From Paenibacillus monticola (GTDB lineage: Bacteria; Bacillota; Bacilli; Paenibacillales; Paenibacillaceae), in assembly GCF_009664975.1 (NCBI RefSeq), contig NZ_WJXB01000003.1:372001-436000 (forward strand): 64,000 nt of DNA, in the 5' to 3' direction. Made by a program: the position numbers and the translations under genes. Shown here piece by piece: positions 34,950 to 42,322 of the stretch (its first letter is position 1; each line of letters opens with the position of its first letter). The notes beneath the pieces were generated by a model that made no database searches, had not been told where the DNA came from, and saw nothing but the letters and a program-made list of their open reading frames with translations.

Positions 34950-35615
34950 ATGTCGGATTTTGTAATTTATATGGTGTTCTCTGTGATGGAGTCTTATACT
35001 ATGTTCCTCCTAGCTTTCAAGATCTTTAAAATTGATGTTTATCCGAAAGAAATGTTATTTGCCGGTTTTTTATTGGGGTGTTTTTCTTACGTAATACGTG
35101 TGGATTACCAAATGGTAGAGATCGATATTATAGTTCAGTATCTACTGATGTTTTGCTTTTTTTGGCTTTTATTTCGGGTTCATTTTTTCTATGCGGCTAT
35201 ACTGACAGGTATGACTTATCAGGCTTATACTTTTATTCAAACATTCTATATATTCATACTTAACAAAATTGGCTTATTTTCTTCTATTGCTTTCTACGGC
35301 AGAATTATTGATTCTTATGTACTGCAAATTCTATCTGCTTTGACAACTATTTTAATCAGTATTTATATAGGCAAAAAACGTAAGGGTTTTGACTTCATAC
35401 CAGATAAACCTAATGGGAAAATTAATACAAGTACTCGGGAGAAATTACTATTCATCCTAAACCTCCCTACTGTTGCTATTGTAATTTCAATTATGTATCT
35501 TTTCAATTCAAAATTTTTCTATCTTATTCCTTTAATATATGGAGTGCTTCTTTTTTGTTATATTTACTTATCTTACACGAAGGATCGTGGCGGAAATGAA
35601 TACCCTCAGCCATAA
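34950..35615 (+). CDS. Polytopic membrane protein of agr-like locus (kinase-less AgrC-like sensor candidate)
   Basis: 221 aa, ATG at 34950 behind GGGAGTG. Six or seven hydrophobic segments with a basic cytoplasmic loop (KKRKGFDFIPDKPNGK, about residue 140). It overlaps agrB by 20 nt. The overall architecture resembles the membrane sensor half of AgrC/ComD-type peptide receptors, but there is no histidine-kinase (GHKL) domain. No sequence family is recognised. A peptide receptor, exporter or immunity role are all possible; the receptor idea comes only from context. Confidence 0.7.
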   Translation: MSDFVIYMVFSVMESYTMFLLAFKIFKIDVYPKEMLFAGFLLGCFSYVIRVDYQMVEIDIIVQYLLMFCFFWLLFRVHFFYAAILTGMTYQAYTFIQTFYIFILNKIGLFSSIAFYGRIIDSYVLQILSALTTILISIYIGKKRKGFDFIPDKPNGKINTSTREKLLFILNLPTVAIVISIMYLFNSKFFYLIPLIYGVLLFCYIYLSYTKDRGGNEYPQP

Positions 35616-36120
35616 AATAGCCTTAACCATCAACAAATACAACCCCGAGAATACGAGTTCTATTGAAGTAATGCAATATGCCTTAAACATTATTATGAAC
35701 ACCTTATTGATTCTGATAATATCGCTACTTGTAGGATTGTTTACAGGACAGCTAATAGAAACCTCTCTCGTCCTTTTGAGCTTTTCGACGCTAAGATTCT
35801 TCTCTGGCGGGGCACATCTTAAAACAGCATTAACCTGCAATATCTTTTCAATTATCTTGTGCACTGCGATACCACATCTCGTCTTTTTAGTTAAAGATTT
35901 ATTTTGGATCGTAAATGGAATATCGTTAATTTTAATGTTATTATTCGCACCCAATCCGGATATAAACGCTCAAATTCCTAGCAAAAGGTATCCTGTGATG
36001 AAGCTGATCTCCATATTGTTGGTTTTTTCAAATTTCTTTATTTATTCGTCTGTCATCGGACTGGCCTTTATGGCCCAGTCTTTAACAGTAATCCCTTTGA
36101 AAAGGAGAAGTCTTTTATGA
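35596..36120 (+). CDS. agrB: Accessory gene regulator B (AgrB) peptide-processing protease
   Basis: 174 aa with about five membrane segments. The catalytic pair is intact: H74 and C81 in SGGAHLKTALTC, with the 7-residue spacing of staphylococcal AgrB H77/C84. AgrB cleaves the C-terminal tail of AgrD and cyclises the peptide. ATG at 35596 lies inside the preceding gene and the stop overlaps the peptide gene (ATGA), so the three are translationally coupled. Confidence 0.95.
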   Translation: MNTLSHKIALTINKYNPENTSSIEVMQYALNIIMNTLLILIISLLVGLFTGQLIETSLVLLSFSTLRFFSGGAHLKTALTCNIFSIILCTAIPHLVFLVKDLFWIVNGISLILMLLFAPNPDINAQIPSKRYPVMKLISILLVFSNFFIYSSVIGLAFMAQSLTVIPLKRRSLL

Positions 36121-36236
36121 AGAAGAACATTGCTCGTTTTGCGTCAAAATCTTTAACTGCTTCTGCACGTCTTTTTTCTACTGTATTAAAACCCTTTGCT
36201 CACAGCCCAGAAATTCCAAAAGAACTCCGGAAGTAA
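36117..36236 (+). CDS. Cyclic lactone autoinducer-type peptide precursor, cysteine-free
   Basis: 39 aa encoded directly after agrB with a 4-nt overlap and AAGGAG about 8 nt upstream. Amphipathic basic leader MKKNIARFASKSLTASARL, then LFSTVLKPFAHS, and an acidic/proline C-terminal tail PEIPKELRK of the kind AgrB removes. It contains no Cys, so a thiolactone is impossible; a serine-based lactone (Ser21 or Ser30) or a linear peptide would be needed. Position and tail support the AgrD role; the mature form cannot be predicted. Confidence 0.8.
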   Translation: MKKNIARFASKSLTASARLFSTVLKPFAHSPEIPKELRK

Positions 36237-36257
36237 TCTAACAAGGATGGGGAAAAC

Positions 36258-36593
36258 ATGCGTGTCTTACTAAACGACGGTTCCTCCCGGGATATCCAGG
36301 AAGAAGATATATTGTATTTCTCTAATTACAAAAATACAATATTCGTCCATACGAAAGAAGGCGAGTTTGTCCTCCCCACCACTCTTTCCGATCTTTTCAC
36401 TGCATATGGGGATAAAGGCTTCGAACGGCTTGACCGCAGTAATGTTGTCAATATTCATAATATCGACGAGTATGACTCCGAACGGAAAATCGTTTTTTTT
36501 AATCAAGGGAAGCAATTTACTACTGTATCGGAATCCAATGGCTCACGTATTAAGAAATACTTGGCTGCACGCAAGAAAGGTCCGTCAGGGTAG
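36258..36593 (+). CDS. Stand-alone LytTR DNA-binding regulator
   Basis: 111 aa consisting of a LytTR domain only: EEDILYFSNYKNTIFVHTKEG, FVLPTTLSDLFTAYG, GFERLDRSNVVNIHNIDEYD. AgrA-type regulators carry this domain behind a receiver domain, which is absent here. It is the last gene of the agr-like operon, 21 nt past the peptide gene, behind GATGGGGA. It probably acts as the transcriptional output or an autoregulator; how it would be controlled without phosphorylation is unknown. Confidence 0.88.
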   Translation: MRVLLNDGSSRDIQEEDILYFSNYKNTIFVHTKEGEFVLPTTLSDLFTAYGDKGFERLDRSNVVNIHNIDEYDSERKIVFFNQGKQFTTVSESNGSRIKKYLAARKKGPSG

Positions 36594-36623
36594 ATATATC
36601 TTTTGTATGTCGTTACTTATTGC

Positions 36624-36656
36624 ATGATCCCAGTACCTCTTAGGTACCGGGATCAT
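36624..36656 (+). terminator. Hairpin after the agr-like operon
   Basis: ATGATCCCAGTACCT (36624-36638) and AGGTACCGGGATCAT (36642-36656) form a 15-bp stem with one mismatch and a 3-nt loop. The trailing TGTATATAC is only weakly T-rich. Confidence 0.6.
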
Positions 36657-36752
36657 TGTATATACAGCTCAATTTTGGCTATATATTATCCCACATTAAC
36701 CATCATATGTAAAGATAAATACGGAGGGCGAATGGTAGGAGACGGGTCTTAT

Positions 36753-36772
36753 TCCAAATGGTACCATTTGGA
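36753..36772. promoter_or_regulatory. 20-bp perfect palindrome upstream of sda
   Basis: TCCAAATGGTACCATTTGGA is a perfect inverted repeat without a spacer, 42 nt before the sda start. It could be an operator or an RNA hairpin in the sda leader. No known regulator site is recognised; no DnaA box is evident. Confidence 0.5.
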
Positions 36773-36813
36773 GACTAGCTTTCTAAATTCCAGATCACTG
36801 AGGGAGGAACCTA

Positions 36814-36975
36814 ATGAATTATCATTTTCATCCTTCTCCGCGCCCGTCTTCTCTTGAAATGTTGACTAATGAACAATTGCTCAATATCTATGAACTAGCG
36901 GTAGACGCTAAGGCTTCAGCAGATTTCATTGAAATTATCAGAAATGTTCTGAACAGCAGGGATATGAGATTATGA
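36814..36975 (+). CDS. sda: Sporulation histidine-kinase inhibitor Sda
   Basis: 53 aa: LTNEQLLNIYELAVDAK...ADFIEIIRNVLNSRDM aligns well with B. subtilis Sda ([26 protein letters not shown]...). It forms a helical hairpin that binds the DHp domain of KinA/KinB and blocks phosphate flow to Spo0A. A 15-residue N-terminal extension rich in His, Pro and Ser is additional. GGGAGG precedes the ATG at 36814. In B. subtilis sda is induced by replication stress via DnaA. Confidence 0.85.
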   Translation: MNYHFHPSPRPSSLEMLTNEQLLNIYELAVDAKASADFIEIIRNVLNSRDMRL

Positions 36976-36993
36976 TCTGCATGTCTGAAAGAC

Positions 36994-37036
36994 ATAAAAA
37001 AAGATAGAGCCGAATCACACCGGCGCTATCTTTTTT
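36994..37036 (+). terminator. Rho-independent terminator after sda
   Basis: AAAAAAAGATAG pairs with CTATCTTTTTT around an inner GCCG/CGGC stem; the T-run follows directly. Also functional in reverse for the 37074 gene. Confidence 0.85.
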
Positions 37037-37073
37037 ATGTGCGATTAAGTAATACTGTCGGATGCTGTTAAGA

Positions 37074-37382
37074 CTACTCGATAAACTCTGTCTTAAAAAC
37101 GTTCTCCAGCTTTCCACCAAGTCTTTTCTTCAGTGGCACTTTAATGTCTCTGCTGAGTTCCTTGAAGAAGGTATCCACGTCGCATTTCACGTTCTCTGCC
37201 ATCGCGATAATTGTTCCATCCACGACAATATTTTGATTCACTTCAAGGGGAACATCTACTTCAATATCATACTTTTTCGATAAAGTCTTGATGTAACGTG
37301 CAAATATCTCCAGCAGCTCCTCGTTATTGAAGTTCTCGATAGCGGCTTTTCCCTTGCTGGTAAATTTCATGTTAATTCTCAT
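37074..37382 (-). CDS. Hypothetical protein
   Basis: 102 aa, charged, alpha/beta, with no signal peptide or membrane segment; motif-like stretches ELLEIFARYIKTLSKKYDIEVDVPLEV and VKCDVDTFFKELSRD. ATG behind AAAGGGGAT. It shares a terminator with sda and lies downstream of the Xre regulator, in the same orientation. No family recognised. Confidence 0.6.
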   Translation of the reverse strand: MRINMKFTSKGKAAIENFNNEELLEIFARYIKTLSKKYDIEVDVPLEVNQNIVVDGTIIAMAENVKCDVDTFFKELSRDIKVPLKKRLGGKLENVFKTEFIE

Positions 37383-37511
37383 TAGTTTTTATATCCCCTT
37401 TTCTGTCAAACCATTTTTAGTTGTTTGTTTATGGATCAAGATGAATAGATGGCTGCAAAAAAGGCAACATTATTCATTTGTTAGCAATATTTATGGGTTA
37501 AGAGTTGACCC

Positions 37512-38171
37512 TCACTTAAAAGCACCCTTTATTCGTTGTACTTTGAATTGGGTAAACTCCTTCAGCTCTTCTATGACCAGGTCTTGATCCTCTTCCTTTA
37601 ACTCATAAATGCATTCCCGCAGCCATTCACCAAATATAAATGCTTGCCTCCCTTTACGGGGCTGCTTCCTTAAGGAGTCTAGACTCCCCTCAAACTTATC
37701 GTTCAAGACATCGGTTAGATTGTATTTCTCAATTTTCTCTATTACCATTCCTGCCCCATATTCGGTTTCATAAACTATGACCTCATTCGAATCAAAGGAA
37801 ACATAAGAAGTTTCTTTACCTTCCTTGGCCCGAAATTCTTTGAGCTTGTTAAAAGCCTTCTCATAGATGTAATCTTGGGACTGATTATGCAATGGCAACT
37901 GGTACTCTTGCTTCAAGGTCTTGATATATTCAACATCCGGCATATAATCAGCCAGATGATACATCCGGTTCTTAAGATCGGCTCCAAGAGCTTCAATGAT
38001 TTTGTCCAGATTATCTTTAAGTGGGATGCTCTCTCCCCGTTCAATTTTACTGAGCTGTGAATAGCTTATTCCGCTTTTATCTTCCAGTCCTCTTAAGGTC
38101 AACCCTCTAGTTTTTCTGATGTGCCGTATGAAATTCCCCAGCTCATCAGGTTCATTCTCGAAAACGTTCAT
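37512..38171 (-). CDS. Xre-family transcriptional regulator
   Basis: 219 aa: N-terminal Cro/C1 HTH (LGNFIRHIRKTRGLTLRGLEDKSGISYSQLSKIERGES, about residues 10-50) and an uncharacterised C-terminal domain of about 150 aa. ATG at 38171 follows GAGGTGA. AT-rich repeats AACACAACACAACAATTTGTGTT at 38194-38216 include an inverted ACAA/TTGT and could be an operator. Function unknown. Confidence 0.82.
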   Translation of the reverse strand: MNVFENEPDELGNFIRHIRKTRGLTLRGLEDKSGISYSQLSKIERGESIPLKDNLDKIIEALGADLKNRMYHLADYMPDVEYIKTLKQEYQLPLHNQSQDYIYEKAFNKLKEFRAKEGKETSYVSFDSNEVIVYETEYGAGMVIEKIEKYNLTDVLNDKFEGSLDSLRKQPRKGRQAFIFGEWLRECIYELKEEDQDLVIEELKEFTQFKVQRIKGAFK

Positions 38172-38454
38172 AGGAGTCACCTCACCTATATCATAACACA
38201 ACACAACAATTTGTGTTTCAATATAACAATTAATCCCTGAAATTCTTTACTCCACATGCTGATTATTCATTAAAAAACCACCATTTCACTAGGTTTTCAC
38301 CAGCAAAACAAGTGGTATTTGTTTATTATGGATAAATAAATGAACTTTTCAAGAACACTTTATCTTCGTTGTATAGCTTGAAGAACGAGAATTTTTATAC
38401 TATGTTAAAGATGTAATTGCATATACCTTGATCTGTAGAGCGGGGGATTACCTG

Positions 38455-38985
38455 TTGAAATACATTCCAAATATCATTTCATTAAGCAGAATTATCATCT
38501 TATTTGTATTATTTTTCACATATCATAATGAATGGTTATTTTTAATTTTATACCTTATCTGTGGGTTAAGCGATGTTTTAGACGGATATATTGCCCGCAA
38601 AACAAATACACAAAGTGAATTCGGAGCCAGGTTGGATTCTCTGGCCGATATCCTTCTCTTTACGGTAATTACTGTATTTATCATCCAATGGATGGTGAAC
38701 AAGATACTAATTTTTTTGCCATTGATAATTATTACTGCATTAATTCGCTGTGCAAGTTTAGCGATAGCAGCCTATAAATATCATTCATTTGCCAGCCTAC
38801 ATACTTGGGGAAATAAGCTAACGGGGTTTCTTCTTTTTATAACTCCCCTATTCATTTTATTTCAGCTATCCGCGCTCCTTTGGGTAGTATGCCTAATCGC
38901 GGTTTTGTCGGCTGCTGAAGAGTGTATTATACATATCACCTCTCCAAAAGTTGATCTCAATAGACGAAGTATTTTCAAAATCTGA
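38455..38985 (+). CDS. CDP-alcohol phosphatidyltransferase family protein
   Basis: 176 aa integral membrane enzyme with the full CAPT motif: D40-x2-D43-G44-x2-A47-R48-x8-G57-x3-D61-x3-D65. It transfers a phosphatidyl group from CDP-diacylglycerol to an alcohol (glycerol-phosphate-like substrate inferred). Start TTG at 38455 with GGGGGAT 8 nt upstream gives MKYIPNIISLSRI, the common PgsA-like N-terminus. It is probably a second PgsA-like paralogue in the accessory region. Confidence 0.88.
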   Translation: MKYIPNIISLSRIIILFVLFFTYHNEWLFLILYLICGLSDVLDGYIARKTNTQSEFGARLDSLADILLFTVITVFIIQWMVNKILIFLPLIIITALIRCASLAIAAYKYHSFASLHTWGNKLTGFLLFITPLFILFQLSALLWVVCLIAVLSAAEECIIHITSPKVDLNRRSIFKI

Positions 38986-39003
38986 GCAACCACCCAAATC
39001 AGT

Positions 39004-39249
39004 TCAGTGATTAACGCTTTTTATCTTAAAACTATGCACTCTCATCCACTTATCCGAAATAAACTCATCCAACGTTCCAGTTGCTGGCCTAATCCGAAAT
39101 CGATGTTTCGTTCCTTTTTCAGATCCCACAGCATCATAAAATAAATCATCATGCATTTGCTTGAGATAGTATACCCGCTTTAATCCCAAGCGATTCAACA
39201 ATTCAAGTTTCACACTCTCAATAAATATCTCTGAATACACCATAGCCAT
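39004..39249 (-). CDS. Hypothetical protein
   Basis: 81 aa, soluble, beginning MAMVYSEIFIESVKLELLNRLG. The middle VYYLKQMHDDLFYDAVGSEKG and the end DKWMRVHSFKIKSV show no known motif. AAAGGAT lies upstream; same orientation as the YdeI-like gene 30 nt away, possibly an operon. Confidence 0.5.
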   Translation of the reverse strand: MAMVYSEIFIESVKLELLNRLGLKRVYYLKQMHDDLFYDAVGSEKGTKHRFRIRPATGTLDEFISDKWMRVHSFKIKSVNH

Positions 39250-39278
39250 ATTTAAAATCCTTCTTTCATGTAATTTAA

Positions 39279-39872
39279 TTAATCATTTAATCCTTTTCCA
39301 ATCAGAATTTGCTGCATATATTTTTCAACCCTTGAGGTTCGAGTTTTGGATTGTTTAGGTGCAGAGAAATATAATATGTAGGCTCTTTGCCGTCCGGGCG
39401 TCAACGCTTCAAAAGCTGGTTTCAAGGCAGGGAATTCAACGAATTTATTTTGGAATTCTTCAGGAATTATGAATTCTGTATTCTTTTTAAAATCCACTTC
39501 CACACCAGATTTTTCAACTTCAATGGCTTCATTAATGTAGGCTTTCAAGATGGTTTCCATTGCTACTATCTCTTCAACATCGGTGAACCGAATCTGGCGC
39601 CCCGCCTGCACATTCTCTGTTTGTTGAATCAGAATGCCATGGGCATCATGTAACAAGGCACCTTTGACAAACAGAAGCGCACAGTATTCTTTAAATCCAT
39701 GGATTAAAACTATATTTTTATTCTGAAATGTGTAACAAGGATGCATCCACTTAAACTCTTCGGTCAACTCACAGTCAAGAACAATATTTCTCAACTTCTC
39801 ATATTCTTTCTTCCACTTGTTAGCTTTACCTAAATATTCATCAACCTTAGGATTCAGTTTGTTATTTGTCAT
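39279..39872 (-). CDS. YdeI/OmpD-associated (DUF1801) family protein
   Basis: 197 aa: DUF1801-like N-terminus (ELTEEFKWMHPCYTFQNKNIVLIHGFKEYCALLFVKG) and the YdeI C-terminal signature (PALKPAFEALTPGRQRAYILYFSAPKQSKTRTSRVEKYMQ in part). ATG at 39872 follows GGAGGGG. The molecular role is not established; related proteins are linked to peptide stress in B. subtilis. Confidence 0.85.
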   Translation of the reverse strand: MTNNKLNPKVDEYLGKANKWKKEYEKLRNIVLDCELTEEFKWMHPCYTFQNKNIVLIHGFKEYCALLFVKGALLHDAHGILIQQTENVQAGRQIRFTDVEEIVAMETILKAYINEAIEVEKSGVEVDFKKNTEFIIPEEFQNKFVEFPALKPAFEALTPGRQRAYILYFSAPKQSKTRTSRVEKYMQQILIGKGLND

Positions 39873-39986
39873 CAAAAAACACCCCTCCTCATCGCGTATT
39901 TCCTATCTGCATCACATAGGTTCAATTGTACTTCTTTTATATGGATTGTACAGTTTGTGTACAGACCTCTCGTAAACATAATAAAA

Positions 39987-40035
39987 TAACCGCCCCTCAT
40001 TGGATTATGGAAACCCAATGAATAGCGGTTATACA
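39987..40035 (-). terminator. Rho-independent terminator of spo0A
   Basis: On the minus strand AACCGC..CATTGG pairs with CCAATG..GCGGTT, followed by ATTTTATTATG. It lies about 30 nt past the spo0A stop. Confidence 0.8.
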
Positions 40036-40062
40036 TAGCTACCCTCAATCATCCTTACCCTT

Positions 40063-40875
40063 TCAAGACACCTTATGCTCGATGCGCAGCTTATCCGCAA
40101 CCATGGCAATAAACTCGGAGTTAGTTGGCTTGGATTTGCTGATGTTGATCGTGTAGCCGAACAGGTGGCTGATGGAGTCGATGTTGCCGCGGGTCCAGGC
40201 TACTTCAATCGCATGGCGGATGGCTCGTTCAACGCGTGAAGGCGTTGTCTTGAATCTTTCGGCAATGGCAGGATAAAGCGTCTTGGTGATCGCACCAAGG
40301 ATTTCAATATTGTTGTACACCATGGTGATCGCTTCACGCAGATATTGGTAGCCCTTAATATGCGCAGGTACGCCAATTTCATGGATAATCGCAGTAATAT
40401 TAGCATCCAGGTTCTTGCCTTTGGAGATTGGCACAACGTTCGATCTGGAGGATGAGTAATTAGACATATTTGAGGAAGAGGTCAGGCTGCCTTGGATGCC
40501 AACAAGCTGGCGAATGCGACTGGCCAATACCTCCATATCGAATGGCTTCAAAATATAATAAGATGCTCCAAGCTGTACAGCCCTCTGGGTGATATTCTCC
40601 TGACCAAAAGCAGTCAGCATAATGATCTTCGGTTGGGGATTGAGATCCATATCGCGTAGTCGTTCCAGGACACCAAGTCCGTCCAAATGAGGCATAATAA
40701 TATCAAGGATAAGAACATCGGGGACCTTATGCGCTCCGCTTAACATTTGAAGCACTTCTTCTCCATTGTAGGCGATGCCTGTTACGGTCATGTCTTCCTG
40801 TTCCGAAATATACTCAGACAGTAAGTTCGTAAATTCCCTATTATCATCGGCCAACAACACTTCAATATTCTGCAC
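40063..40875 (-). CDS. spo0A: Sporulation master regulator Spo0A
   Basis: 270 aa: receiver domain with acidic pocket (LLADDN) and phosphoacceptor D58 ([13 protein letters not shown]), conserved Thr and Lys (MLTAFG, ILKPFD), a Ser-rich linker, and the Spo0A C-terminal DNA-binding domain ([12 protein letters not shown]...[24 protein letters not shown]). GTG start behind AAGGAGG, as in B. subtilis. Target of the phosphorelay; low and high Spo0A~P thresholds control biofilm and sporulation genes. Confidence 0.98.
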   Translation of the reverse strand: MQNIEVLLADDNREFTNLLSEYISEQEDMTVTGIAYNGEEVLQMLSGAHKVPDVLILDIIMPHLDGLGVLERLRDMDLNPQPKIIMLTAFGQENITQRAVQLGASYYILKPFDMEVLASRIRQLVGIQGSLTSSSNMSNYSSSRSNVVPISKGKNLDANITAIIHEIGVPAHIKGYQYLREAITMVYNNIEILGAITKTLYPAIAERFKTTPSRVERAIRHAIEVAWTRGNIDSISHLFGYTINISKSKPTNSEFIAMVADKLRIEHKVS

Positions 40876-40889
40876 TGGCTGTTTCCTCC

Positions 40890-40919
40890 TTAATTATATC
40901 TGCTATTCGAAAGTAACAT
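40890..40919 (-). CDS. Possible 9-codon leader ORF in the spo0A 5' UTR
   Basis: Minus-strand ATG at 40919, 9 nt past AGGAG, encodes MLLSNSRYN and stops at TAA (40890-40892), which abuts the spo0A Shine-Dalgarno AGGAGG (40885-40890). The arrangement would allow translational coupling or attenuation of spo0A. Very short, so uncertain. Confidence 0.35.
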   Translation of the reverse strand: MLLSNSRYN

Positions 40920-40941
40920 TTGTCATCTCTCCTTTTAAGGT

Positions 40942-41059
40942 TTCGACATGGGAATTCAATTCCCTTCTGTCGAATATTATTTTTCTTTATTTTTTTTCAA
41001 CGTTGAATTATAATTAATAATTTATTTCAAGGTTCGTTCTTCTTCGCTTTGGTTCGACA
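40942..41059 (-). promoter_or_regulatory. Spo0A autoregulatory region with three 0A boxes
   Basis: Three exact TGTCGAA/TTCGACA heptamers: 40942-40948, 40968-40974 and 41053-41059. The first two face each other around the perfect palindrome GGGAATT-C-AATTCCC (40950-40964), making a 33-bp symmetric element. The 0A box is the Spo0A~P recognition sequence, so autoregulation is expected. No sigma-H promoter with correct spacing was identified. Confidence 0.75.
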
Positions 41060-41074
41060 AAAAAATCTTAAGGC

Positions 41075-42208
41075 TTAAACCGCCTTAAGATTGTAGGGAA
41101 GAATATTCTCTTGTTGAGCTACACCTGAGTCTCGGAGCATCCACTCAATGAAGCAGCCATAACCGGATTTAGGGTCATTTACAAACACATGGGTAACCGC
41201 ACCGACTAATCGTCCTTGCTGAACAATAGGACTGCCGCTCATACCTTGTACAATCCCCCCTGTCTTGTCCAAAAGACGAGGATCGGTAATGCGTAGCACC
41301 ATCCCTTTAGTGGCCGGCTCCGCTTGATGTGCAACATGGATGATTTCGACATTAAAGCGTTCCACCTGCTGTCCATCTACTACCGTCAGAATCTGGGCTG
41401 GCCCTTCCTTGACTTCATCGCTCATAGCTACCGGAATCGGTTCCTTATAAAGACTGTGTTCAGGGTTGCGGGTCATTTTGCCGAAAATGCCAAAGTCCGT
41501 ATTGCTCTCTACATTTCCGAGTACCTGACTTTCCTTCAAAAAATGAGCTCTCTTCTCTCCAGGGTCGCCATCCTGACTTTTGGAAATTGAGGTTACGCTT
41601 GATTGCACAATGTGTCCACTGCCAACAACGATTGGTGTTCCCGTGTTCATGTCGGTAATCACATGTCCTAGTGCCCCATATACGCCCTGCTGCGGTGCAT
41701 AAAAGGTTAAAGTTCCCACGCCTGCTGCAGAATCTCGGATGTACAGACCGAGCCTCCATACCTTATCGTTACGGTCATACGCGGGCTTCAGCTTCGCCGT
41801 ATGTTCTTTTCCACCACGTTTATAGACAATGGTAAGAAAATCATTGTTTTTACCGGCACGTTCCACCAGCTTGGAAACTTTGGATACTTCATCCAGCTTG
41901 ACACCATCAATGGAGATCATGAGATCACCAGGCACAAGCCCGCTGTTCTCTCCAGGTGAAAGCTTGGACTGCTGAGATACTTCGATCAGATGATGTCCTA
42001 CAACCAGCACGCCTGCAGATTTCACCTTAACACCAATTGTCTGACCTCCCGGGATGACCTTCAGCTCCGGTTGGGTTCGTTGTTCAGCCGCCTGGCTAGG
42101 CTCATCCTGTGCTGCAGCATAGCTTCGGACGGGTCCCGTTATGCCTGATAAACTAAGAAAGAAGGCAAGTAAAAGGCCGGGCATTAACTTCCTGAGGTTC
42201 GGCTTCAA
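41075..42208 (-). CDS. spoIVB: SpoIVB serine peptidase (stage IV sporulation protein B)
   Basis: 377 aa: N-terminal membrane anchor/signal (LMPGLLLAFFLSLSGI), PDZ domain (about 60-145, GLVPGDLMISIDGVKL), S55 peptidase domain. Catalytic triad H182, D309, S324 has the same spacing as B. subtilis H236/D363/S378 (GALGHVITD, RITDP, GMSGSPI). Secreted from the forespore, it cleaves SpoIVFA to trigger pro-sigma-K processing. Start TTG at 42208 follows AAGGGAG. Confidence 0.96.
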   Translation of the reverse strand: MKPNLRKLMPGLLLAFFLSLSGITGPVRSYAAAQDEPSQAAEQRTQPELKVIPGGQTIGVKVKSAGVLVVGHHLIEVSQQSKLSPGENSGLVPGDLMISIDGVKLDEVSKVSKLVERAGKNNDFLTIVYKRGGKEHTAKLKPAYDRNDKVWRLGLYIRDSAAGVGTLTFYAPQQGVYGALGHVITDMNTGTPIVVGSGHIVQSSVTSISKSQDGDPGEKRAHFLKESQVLGNVESNTDFGIFGKMTRNPEHSLYKEPIPVAMSDEVKEGPAQILTVVDGQQVERFNVEIIHVAHQAEPATKGMVLRITDPRLLDKTGGIVQGMSGSPIVQQGRLVGAVTHVFVNDPKSGYGCFIEWMLRDSGVAQQENILPYNLKAV

Positions 42209-42322
42209 TGGCTGTCACGCTCCCTTTTGCTTCTTTCGCTTGACGAAAAAGGTGGTCGCCAATTGCGTACCTATAAGATAACCTTGCCCCCAGGCTTTTA
42301 TTACTGTCAATCATTGTCCCGC

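Noticed and set aside
36732..36857. 41-codon ORF starting MVGDGSYSKWYHLE with a GGAGG just upstream
   Set aside because: It overlaps sda out of frame, contains the 20-bp palindrome, and shows no protein-like conservation. It could be a leader peptide, but the evidence is too thin to list as a gene.
41000..41011. TTCAACGTTGAA palindrome near spo0A as a separate operator
   Set aside because: Short and AT-rich, and not matched to any known site here; mentioned only as part of the spo0A upstream region.
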